Assembly: GCF_004664715.2 (NCBI RefSeq)
Contig: NC_051073.1
Location: 65,973,664 to 66,037,663 of the forward strand
Length of the DNA: 64,000 bases
Reading direction: 5' to 3'
From: Peromyscus leucopus
Lineage: Eukaryota > Chordata > Mammalia > Rodentia > Cricetidae
Shown: piece after piece, positions 56,005 to 64,000 of the stretch
Layout: every line of letters begins with the position of its first letter
Numbering within the stretch: position 1 is the stretch's first letter
The notes under the pieces: generated by a model
Told to the model about the DNA's origin: nothing
The model's database searches: none
The model's input: the letters and a program-made list of their open reading frames with translations, nothing else
Program-made: the position numbers and the translations under genes

Positions 56005-58359
56005 TTTCCCCTTAGCATCCAGTTGCCAAGCCCTCCTTTTAAGCTGACAGAGAAGAGAGGACATGTAACACACATAAGGCAGTCTCTGGAGCACAGAACT
56101 GACTTGCTTAGGTGCACAGGGTCCCCGAGAAGCCAGTGAAGGGCAAGATGCTCAACCCAGAGTCAGCTGCCAGGTAACTGGCTCCTTTATCAAACACAAT
56201 CCGCCTTATTCATGGAGCCCTACAGCCCTCCCTCCGGCACCTTCCTCCCGGCCTCTTGGGTTGGCTGTGCTGGATACTGGCTCTCTTCCTAGTGGCAAGC
56301 TCCAGGAACCCAGACCTGAGCTTGGCATCTCATTCATGAAAGCTGATGCCCTCTTTGTTCTCGGGCTGGCCACAGGTGCCCTTGCCTCATACCTGCCCAT
56401 GCTCTTCCTCTGTGAAGCAATCCACCCTAGACTCCCATAGGGTTCAGACACCTCAGTACTCAGTGTGACCTCCCTGAGCGCCCACTCTAAAACCCCACTT
56501 CCTCTTCCTTATCCTGTGCTGTTTTCTCTCCATGGTTGTGCCCATCACATTGGGTAGGATACATTTGTTTGTTATCTACCTCGTCTACGCATGCGTGAGC
56601 TCTGAAGGGCACAGAGGTCTGTCTGCTTCTCAGACTCGAATCCTTCCTGGCACAGAATATGTGCTCAGTAAGTTGTGCTTGAGGAATGAAGGAATGAGCT
56701 TAGCTCCAAGGCTTCTTTTGTGTCCAGGACTCTGCAGCATCTCCAGCTTTCCTGCCATGGCCGTGGGATATTTAGGTGGAGGTGCAGGGTGACTTGAACC
56801 AAGTGGCCTCCTTCCTACCCAGGAGCAGGAAGCTACTGGCCTGCTGGCTGCCTCCCGGGGCATGCTCCCCACCCGGTGTGCGTGGAGACTTCCCCAGGTA
56901 ACTCCACCGAGCAGGGAGGCTTCAGTGCTGCCCCTCACCCACTCGCGCCCATCTTCCGTTGAGTGTGTGTTGACAGACGCGTCCTATCTTCCATCGCTAG
57001 CCAAGCATCCTTGTTTAACTTTCGGGAAGATGAATGTCTCCTGGCTTTGCTTCGGAATCTCATTTCTTTGACTCACAGAGGCTGACAGGGTGGGAGACAC
57101 AAAGGCTGTTTAGGATTTGGTCGCCCCAATTGTTTGACTCTTGGTAAAGAGATAAATAAAAGGGAGGAGGGGGGAGGGAAGGAAGAAAAGGGGGTGTGGG
57201 CTCAGCCCACCAGCTGTGGGTCCCTGATGGGCCTGCCTGACATGGCCACATTATGCAGGGGCCTGGTGCACCTGTGATCAGTTAATGAGAAAAATCCCCA
57301 AGTGCGGCTCCCACACGGGCTCCCGTGAGGGCCCCACAGGGGCAGCCCCGCCCCTCCCCTGGCAAGTTTCAATGACAGGTGGGATTAATCTCCACAGGTT
57401 GGGCTTGGGGACACTCCATCTCTTTCCCCCTCGCAGTAAAGAGGAGTTTTGGTGTGAGCTCTCTGCTTGTTTTCCTTGGGGTTTTTAGATTTTGCAGCTC
57501 TCTCTCAATGCAAAGCTAAAAACAGCAAATAGAATGTAAGCCTCCCAGGGGTGTCCTCCAGTGGGTCAAAGTCCAAAGGAAATCTGCACGAAGCTGTTGG
57601 AGGATCAAGGTGTTGTTGCTAGTGAAGGTCACTCCCTTCTCTTCCCGCATGGGGAAACCGAGTCCCACTGAGGGCCTTGGTGGGATCACAGTGGGCTATT
57701 TGGTGCCAGGAAGGGTGAAATCACTTCCCGGGGAGCAGCGTGATACCAAACAAAGCCATCGGAGCCTTCTCTCCTCGATGCTTACCTGTAAAATGAGGCA
57801 AAGGACTGTGGCCACTTGGCAGAATCCGTGTGAGGTACAACAGAGAAATGTCTAAGTCAAGGCCGCCTTAAGCAAGCATTGGACTTTATGGCTATTATGG
57901 TCCTCTCCTTGGGGATTAGAATCAGACAAAAAGACAAAAGACAAAGATGGGTAGGTACATAGCTGCTCTGAGGCCACTCACTTTGGTCCCATCAAGTCAT
58001 TCTGAGTGTCTCTGTTAGGCCACATGCTCTGGAAGGCACTGGCTGTGCTCATATATGGGTGCCTAGAAGTCAGAGGGCATGACTGCTAGAAACTGGTCTC
58101 TCATGCCCGCTCCCAGTCTCTGCAGCCTGCCTCATCTCCATGAATCTCCATGCCTTCTGCACAGGGACAAGGTGACCCTGCCTTGTGTTTCCCAGGAGTC
58201 TAGTAAGGATCAAGGGACACAAGAGCCTTGGCCTGCTACATGGTGAGTGAGGTTGATGAGGTCATTCATTCAGAGATCCTCTGACTGTCTTCACCCAATG
58301 CGTTCTGTGATACTGATGGTGAACAATAGAAGAATCCTGGGGAGACTCACTAGGTACCT
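56005..58359. other. Mostly unique sequence; L2 and MIR relics; possible conserved element
   Basis: 56555-56702 ('gaagggcacagaggtctgtc', 'cttcctggcacagaatatgtg', shortened, 'gctcagtaagttgtgcttg') is a plus-strand L2 3' end. 57630-57720 may be antisense MIR. 57060-57320 is repeat-free with 'ccccaattgtttgactc', 'gtgatcagttaatgag' and GC-rich flanks. No convincing gene. Confidence 0.5.
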
Positions 58360-58477
58360 AGCCACCCAGCTGGAAGTCAAACAACGTGGACTTGAACCCT
58401 AGCTCAGCCATTTGCTAGCCACGTGACATTATTCAGGTTCCTTAACATCATCCACAAACCCAGAATTATAACTAGGA
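58360..58477 (+). repeat. MIR SINE
   Basis: 'gacttgaaccctagctcagc', 'atttgctagccacgtgac' and 'caggttccttaacatc' follow sense MIR. It ends at the LTR target site. Confidence 0.65.
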
Positions 58478-58985
58478 TGTGGTATTGTATTCCCCCAAAT
58501 ATTGTGCATGCTAATAAACTTATCTGGGGTCAGAGACAGAACAGCCACAATATTAAACATAAAGGATAGGCAGTGGTAGCACACGCCTTTAATCCTAGCA
58601 TTCCAGAGGCAGAAATCCATGTGTTCAAGGATACAAACAGGCATGGTGACTCATCATGCCTTTAATCCCAGAAAGCCAGCCTTTAATCCCAGGGAGTGGT
58701 GGTAGAAAGCAGAAAGGTATATAAGGTGTGAGGACCAAACTAGAAGCATTTGGCCTGATTAAGCTTTTAGCTGGTTAAGCTTCAGACTTTTGAGCAGAAG
58801 TTCAGCTGAGATTCATTCCGGATGAGGACTCAGCGGCCTCCAATCTGAGGAAACAAGACCAGCTGAGGATCCGGCGAGGTGAGGTAGCTGTGGCTTTTTC
58901 TGGTTCTTTGATCTTCCAGCTTCACCCCAATACCTGGCTCACAGGTTTGATTTTATTAATAAGAACTTTTAAGATTCCCGCTACA
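58478..58985. repeat. Solo ERV LTR carrying B1-derived segments
   Basis: TGTGGTATTG start, CGCTACA end, 508 bp, flanked by ctagga on both sides (58472-58477, 58986-58991). 'taataaacttatctgggg', 'ccaatctgaggaaacaag', 'ggcgaggtgaggtagctg', 'ttgattttattaataag' are landmarks of a rodent LTR type I recognise. Within it three B1-head-like pieces (cctttaatcc at 58587, 58660 and about 58682) occur. The 6-bp duplication points to class II integration. Family and orientation not assigned. Confidence 0.85.
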
Positions 58986-59446
58986 CTAGGATGTCCTCAC
59001 CTCAGGCCTGGTGGATGGTGTTCTCTTTATGGTTTGGTTGTGCTTTGGAGACGCCAGCTCATCCTCAGGTCCAGCCCTTGGTGAACTCCTGAGAGGATCC
59101 TGCTCACAGGTGTGTTGTGTCAGTAACTGACATGTGGATGAGAATTCTAGTTCACCCATCGGGTGGGCAGAGTCAGTCTCATCCGAGAACACATGGAAAC
59201 TCTTGCCTGGCCCATCATTGCCCCAGACACCAACCTTTCGTGTGTAGTTAGCTATCCGTGTAAGAAGGTGTCGGTATGCTATTGCTTATGCCTGAGGCAT
59301 TATGTCCGAATGGCTGGATATACCCATTGCCTTATGACACTGTCTCAAAGTCTGCTGCCAGCGTCCCTCTCCTGCCGTACAAACAGTGCCACATTTCAAG
59401 GCTGGACTCTCCCTTTCTGTTGCTTCCTGTTACATCACTGCCTTTA
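58986..59446. other. Unique sequence, nothing identified
   Basis: The plus frame 59163-59447 and its overlap partner at 59276-59476 show no domain. Confidence 0.5.
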
Positions 59447-59461
59447 AAAACATTAATTTTG

Positions 59462-59564
59462 GGGTTGGGGATTTAGCTCAGTGGTAGAGCGCTTGCCTAG
59501 CAAGTACAAGGCCCTGGGTTCGGCCCTCAGCTCTGGGGGAAACAAACAAACAAACAAAAACCCC
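59462..59564 (+). repeat. ID element, well preserved
   Basis: 'ggggttggggatttagctc', 'agtggtagagcgcttgcc', 'aggccctgggttcggccc', then (CAAA)n. Both pol III boxes are near consensus. The perfect 15-bp duplication aaaacattaattttg (59447-59461 and 59565-59579) marks a recent insertion. Confidence 0.97.
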
Positions 59565-59666
59565 AAAACATTAATTTTGAGAATTTTACACAATGTGTGA
59601 ACACCCTTCTTTGTGCAAGATTTTGATTCTTCTTTCTGTTAAAAATAATTAGTTAAACTGTTTTGT

Positions 59667-59667
<1 letters not shown>

Positions 59668-59704
<37 letters not shown>

Positions 59705-59750
59705 TGTGTCTGTGTCTGTGTCTGTGTGTCTGTCTGTCTGTCTGTCTATG
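59668..59750. repeat. (TG)n/(TGTC)n microsatellite
   Basis: TG units, then TGTGTC hexamers, then TGTC tetramers. Confidence 0.95.
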
Positions 59751-60385
59751 TATGTTGGTGGGCATATCTGTCTATGGATGTCAGTGGGCACCTGCCATGG
59801 AGTGTGTGAGGAGGTCAGAGGACAATTTGCAGAAATCAGTTCTCTCCTTCCACCGTGTGGATGCCCTGGAATCACGCTTAGGTCGTCAGACTTGGTGACA
59901 ATCACCCCTACCCAAGCAGTGATCCCACCAGCCCACCATTGTTGATCTTATTTACAACAAGCCTGACTCAGTCCTGCCTCTGGCCTGTGGTGTGTTTGGC
60001 TTCGGGGTATCTCCCACCTGCTCGGCGGCATCTCTGTGTATGTTGACATTGCTATTCGACTCACGGACAGCTTGTACACGCTTGGCCTGTCTCCTCCAAA
60101 GCCCTTACTTTTGAAAACATTATCTTCTTGGTACTTTCAAATTTATGTAATAACATAGCTCTCAGAGAACAGGGATATTCTGCAAGTTCTTATTTAGAAA
60201 CTGGCCCTCCATGAGGACACTGGGTCCCGTGCAGGAGCTAATCACTTCCTTCTTGAGACAGGGATACATACCTGTTTCATTTACTAATGTACCCCCAGGG
60301 CCAGGTGTTCAGCACACAGTACTACTCAATTGTACCTGCGAAGCAAGCAGGAAGCAGTCAGCCCATCTCGAAATCAGTTCTTTTA
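59751..60385. other. Unique sequence with a probable L2 end
   Basis: 60200-60345 ('ttcatttactaatgtaccc', 'ccagggccaggtgttcagc', 'acacagtactactcaatt') resembles a sense L2 3' end. Confidence 0.45.
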
Positions 60386-60513
60386 GTCCTGTGGCGGTGG
60401 CACACTCCTTTAACTCTAGCATTCAGGAGGCAGAGGCAGGCAGATCGCTGTGTGTTCAAGGCCAGCCTGGTCTACACAGGACAGTCAAGACTACACAAAG
60501 AAAGCCTTTCTTT
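60386..60513 (+). repeat. B1 SINE
   Basis: 'ctgtggcggtggcacactcc', 'tagcattcaggaggcagagg', 'caaggccagcctggtctac', 'gaaagcctttcttt'. Confidence 0.92.
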
Positions 60514-60580
60514 AAAAAAAGAAAGAAAGAGAAAGAAAGAAAGGAAAGAAAGAAAGGAAGGAAGAAGAAAAAAAAAAGAA

Positions 60581-60620
<40 letters not shown>

Positions 60621-60674
60621 AAAGAAAGAAAGAAAGAAAGGAAAGAAAGAAAGAAAAAGAAAGAAAAGAAAAGG
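60514..60674. repeat. (GAAA)n polypurine array
   Basis: About 160 bp of purine only, mainly GAAA with GGAA and AAAA variants. It grows from the B1 A-rich tail. Confidence 0.95.
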
Positions 60675-61046
60675 TTAAAAAAAAAAGAGTTCTTTGGCTG
60701 GTCATGGGAGACGTATGCCTTGTTTCCGAGTGGGTCAGACTTTTTTCTGCCTGGTGGGAGGACGGTGGTGATGGTGATACAAGCTCTCTACTCTGAGTTT
60801 GCTCTTGGGGCTGAGATTCATTCCCACTGAAACCCTCGCTGCTTCTTCCCCCACAGTCCACTATGCCAAGGCCCTTGGGGGAAAAGCAGAGTACGGATCC
60901 TGACACTGTCCACCTCTAATAGTTAGATAGCCTCCTACTATTCCTAAAATTAAATTCTAAATTCTCATCCGAGTAGCCAAGTCACCTGGCCTAGTCTCTC
61001 AAATGTAATTTTAAATTTGTTCTCCACCAATATTCTTGGCTGCATT
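60675..61046. other. Unique sequence, nothing identified
   Basis: No repeat landmark recognised. Confidence 0.5.
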
Positions 61047-61152
61047 TTCTTCCTTCCTTCCTTCCTTCCTTCCTTCCTTCCTTCCTTCCTTCCTTCCTTC
61101 CTTCCTTCTCCTCCCTCCCTCCCTCCCTCCCTCCCTCTCTCTCTCTCTCTTT
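61047..61152. repeat. (TTCC)n then (CCCT)n then (CT)n array
   Basis: Same block order as the array at 20872-20995. Pure pyrimidine on the plus strand. Confidence 0.95.
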
Positions 61153-61164
61153 CTTTCCCCTTTT

Positions 61165-61330
61165 TTTTTTGTTTTGCTTTTTGTTAGGATAGGGTCTCAT
61201 GTAGCACAAACAGTTTTGAACTCCTTGTGTAGCTGAGGCTGGCCCTGTACTTGGGATCCTCTGGCCTCATCTTGCAAATGTTGTAGCTGTGATGTATGCC
61301 ACCAAGGGTTACATTTCCACAGCTACAGAT
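61165..61330 (-). repeat. Old B1-like SINE
   Basis: T-rich start, 'gatagggtctcatgtagcac', 'ttgtgtagctgaggctggcc', 'ctggcctcatcttgcaaatg' and 'gtatgccaccaagg'. Diverged antisense B1-like monomer whose head merges with the 37-bp repeat. Confidence 0.6.
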
Positions 61331-61402
61331 GCATGCCACCAGGGGTTCCATTTTCACAGCTACAGAGGCATGCCACCAGTGGTTACATTTTTATAGCACT
61401 GT
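61292..61402. repeat. 37-bp tandem repeat, 3 copies
   Basis: Units start at 61292, 61329 and 61366, each with gYatgccaccaRKGGTT and a trailing 'cacagctacag'-like end. The third is diverged. Confidence 0.9.
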
Positions 61403-61870
61403 GACATGCCTTCCAGACTACTCATTGAAGACTTCCTGTCCTTATCTATTCCTTCCTTTTGTTCCTTCCCTTTGGAAACAATTTCCCCAACAAAATGATG
61501 CATGATTCTTCTGTCATGTGCAGTCACAGCTTTGAAGACCACCCGGAGCTTTCAAGACCCACCTTCCCCCTCGATAAAGCTCACGACATCTCTGAGTAGA
61601 TCTCCGCCTCTTTGCTCACCCTCTCCTTTGCATCCGTACTCTTAGGCGTACAGTCATTTCTGCAGATCTCATCTGTGTGAGGTTTCAAGTCCTTGAAGAT
61701 AAGATTTGATCTTCTTGTCTATCCTGTGCTATGCACATGGTGTTCTGTTTGGAGAGAGCAGAATTTGTGCATCAGCTGCACCAAGCTATGGCTCTGTAAA
61801 CAAGGGTCGGGGCTCTCCCGTCTGGCTTCTTTTTAGGTCAAATAGGCCTTCCACAGAAAGGATGATCTTG
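61403..61870. other. Unique sequence, nothing identified
   Basis: A weak L2-like patch near 61685-61745 ('aagtccttgaagataag'). No gene signal. Confidence 0.45.
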
Positions 61871-62036
61871 GTCAGGAGTGGTGGCGCACGCCTTTAACCC
61901 CAGCATTCAGGAGGCAGAGGCAGATGAATCTCTTTGAGTTGGAGGCCAGCCTGGTCTACATTAGTGAGTTCCAGACCAGCCAAAGCTAAAAAGACCCTGT
62001 CTCAAGAAACCGAAATATAAATAGATAGATAAAAAA
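61871..62036 (+). repeat. B1 SINE
   Basis: 'caggagtggtggcgcacgcc', 'tttgagttggaggccagcc', 'aagaccctgtctcaagaaac', and an A-rich GATA tail. A gatctt duplication flanks it. Confidence 0.94.
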
Positions 62037-63254
62037 ACGATCTTTGAGGGTCATCAGAAAAAAACAAACAAACAAACAGATTTAAGCATAAACTATTGGA
62101 GCAGAAACACAGAGCCTTCTGATCCTTTAACCCTGCAGTGATTCTCACTGTCTGCCCACGTGGAAACTCAAACTGTGGTTGCTGAGAATCGATTTCTGTG
62201 GCCACTGCTCACACATTGATAACCAAGGAAGTCACGTGTGGTTCTTTTAGATCTAGGAAAGTCAACCTTGAAGGCTTCAGACCTGTCCAACCAATCTCTA
62301 CTTAGGAAAAACAAAAAACCAGATGAAGTTGTTTCTTCAAAGCATTTGATTAGTGAGCACACATTGTATAGTACCTCAAGGGTCGTTGAAGTTCCTATCT
62401 TATCACTAGGGCTGCATTCCTGAACCTGTAAAATAAATGAGCTGCTTAGCATGTGCCTTTCTATTCAGCCCCCACGCCTTTAGAACTACCTGTTTTCAGG
62501 ATGCCTTTGGCCAGCAGCAATGAAAGAATATTTCCCTGGATGGTATGGAGGCCAGTCTCTTGACAACAACTTGGAAAGGAAAAGAATAAAAATCTATTTT
62601 ACATCCACTGAATGTCTCTAATTGGGTTTTGAAGACCAAACAGTTCCCTTCAATACGGCTGGGGCTTTGGGGAGCCCCAAACCAATTAACTCAAATTATA
62701 TAATTTTCCTCCCACCCCTGCTCCCGAAGCTTGACTTGCTTAGTTAGCAGAGAGAGGATTAGTGCAAGGGCTGAGGGGCGCTCTCGCTGCCCGGCACAAT
62801 GCTCGAACCGGGATGTGGGCCGCCGCCAGCATCTCGCCTGTGGAAAAAGAATAAAGGCGCACTCCAGTTGAGCTGTGTCCTCGGTGCGACTCCTACTGTG
62901 TGATTCTGAATTTGGCATAAATATATTAGTGGTGGGTTTACTGGAGAGCAGGAAGCACCCAAGCCGTCGAACGGGAGCGAACAATCGTCGGCCCTCTTAA
63001 AACTCGGGAAGTGTGCAGGCCTCATTAGGGCAGCTGGATTGTGAGGTGGTGGCCAGAGACATGTGAACAGTGGAGGGGGGATCTGAGCAGGGGTGTGCCT
63101 GCACACACGTTCATTTAAAGGAACGAAGAGTGATAATTCTTACCTTCCTTCCCTTCCTGAGTGATTTAAGAGTGGAGTGGGAACAGGAGCAAAGATAAAA
63201 TCGCATGACAATTTTAAGTGTGTAACTATCTCTCATATTACAGTGCAATATCGG
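62037..63254. other. Unique sequence with a CpG-dense patch
   Basis: 62766-63010 holds about 18 CpGs in about 240 bp, far above the surroundings. It has a repeat-free left flank with 'ctctaattgggttttg' and 'accaattaactcaaatt', and a short hairpin (tggggct/agcccca) at 62660-62680. No open frame on either strand looks coding. Confidence 0.5.
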
Positions 63255-63440
63255 GGGCTGGAGAGATGGCTCAGAGGTTAAGAGTACTGACTGCTCTTCC
63301 AGGGGACGCAGGTTCAATTCCCAGCACCCATATGGCAGCTCACCACTGTCTGTAACTCCAAGATCTGACGTCCTCACATAGACATACATGCAGGCAAAAA
63401 CACCAATACAATAAAATAAAGATAAATAAATTATTTTTTT
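63255..63440 (+). repeat. B2 SINE
   Basis: 'gggggctggagagatggctc', 'agagtactgactgctcttcc', 'gttcaattcccagcaccc', 'acatacatgcaggcaaaaac' and 'aataaaataaag' tail. Close to consensus, so young. Confidence 0.97.
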
Positions 63441-64000
63441 AAAGTGTGATGGTTCTAAAGGCTGAGCAGTATCCTATAGTATGGCTGTATGCCAAAAATC
63501 TTCTGCGAATGTTGTTACAAACAGCTCAATGCCCCACCCCCACCCCATTTTATACACAACACTGCGTTCTGTGGTCCTTGTAACAAGATAGTTGACACAA
63601 GATCCTTGTAACCCCTGATGCTGTCGAAATACATGTGACCTGATCAGTTTGGTTTTAGGGAGAAAGGATGGATAGTCAACGGTTTCTCAGCATCCCAAAG
63701 CTGGCAGACCTCTTCCGGGACTCTTTCTCACATTCACAGCCTGTAAGATCCCAGCTTCTAAATGCTGACCTTTTAGGTGTCGAAAAAGAGAGAAAGGCAG
63801 ACACCCCTGGATGCCTCTTTTCTCTTCTAAGGATATAAAATGCAGCAGTGAGCTCACCCTGGTGTTTGCTCACACATTCGTTTCTCAGCAGAGGCTGCCT
63901 GGGTGCTGTTGGCTCCTTTGTCTGTTTAAATCTAGTGGCTTCCTGTGGCAGGCCAGTGTTGGGGGTGACCTGTCAGCTCTGACTGCTCATTCGGAAGAGG
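63441..64000. other. Unique sequence to the window edge
   Basis: No repeat or gene signal recognised. Confidence 0.5.

Noticed and set aside
60211..60906. Long Lys/Arg- or Phe/Ser-rich frames
   Set aside because: Generated by the B1 and the (GAAA)n array.
1..64000. A new multi-gene system
   Set aside because: No protein-coding gene can be supported anywhere in the window. The novelty is limited to repeat structures.

Overview
This 64 kb window is mammalian nuclear DNA from a muroid rodent, most likely a cricetid (hamster, vole or deer-mouse group). It carries rodent-specific SINEs (about twenty B1 copies, B2, B3/B4, ID), two URR1-type hAT elements, short ERV LTRs and dense (CA)n microsatellites. 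Several B1 copies (15802-15967, 40868-41038) have the 'ggaaaggYgcaaagctac' variant that I associate with cricetids. The species and locus cannot be read from the sequence alone.

I find no protein-coding gene. All open frames are short, start and stop at random, and mostly overlap SINEs, microsatellites or equally open frames on the other strand. The longest (220 codons at 45864-46526, minus) is largely translated (CA)n. The window therefore looks intergenic or deeply intronic, and repeats are the main content.

Layout. 1-4690: dispersed rodent repeats, an old ERV-like stretch split by a B1, an ERV LTR and a B4 SINE with a (CA)n tail. 4691-18330: mostly unique sequence with scattered B1s, two URR1 copies, a Tigger remnant and a 41-bp minisatellite. 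18331-22390: an AT-rich, microsatellite-dense cluster with nested SINEs and a minus-strand LTR, partly bounded by a 24-bp direct repeat. 22391-38930: mostly unique, with MIR relics, one LTR, one B2 and a possible conserved element at 36270-36560. 38931-42080: nested dispersed repeats and an inverted B1 pair. 42090-46530: unique sequence, then a 2 kb ancient L1 on the minus strand interrupted by younger SINEs. 46531-55000: unique sequence plus the most unusual locus. 55001-64000: old repeats, two polypyrimidine arrays, a solo LTR, a young ID element, a CpG-dense patch and a young B2.

The standout is 50682-51117. An LTR of about 272 bp is followed at the normal primer-binding position by the complement of an entire lysine tRNA (anticodon CTT) including its CCA end, then AA, then the first 59 bp of a second LTR, then a 15-bp inverted copy of the LTR terminus. 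A 6-bp target duplication flanks the whole. This looks like a fossil of aberrant reverse transcription in which the primer tRNA was copied end to end and kept at an LTR-LTR junction. The copy differs from the canonical tRNA at position 58, the site of the m1A modification that normally stops reverse transcriptase.
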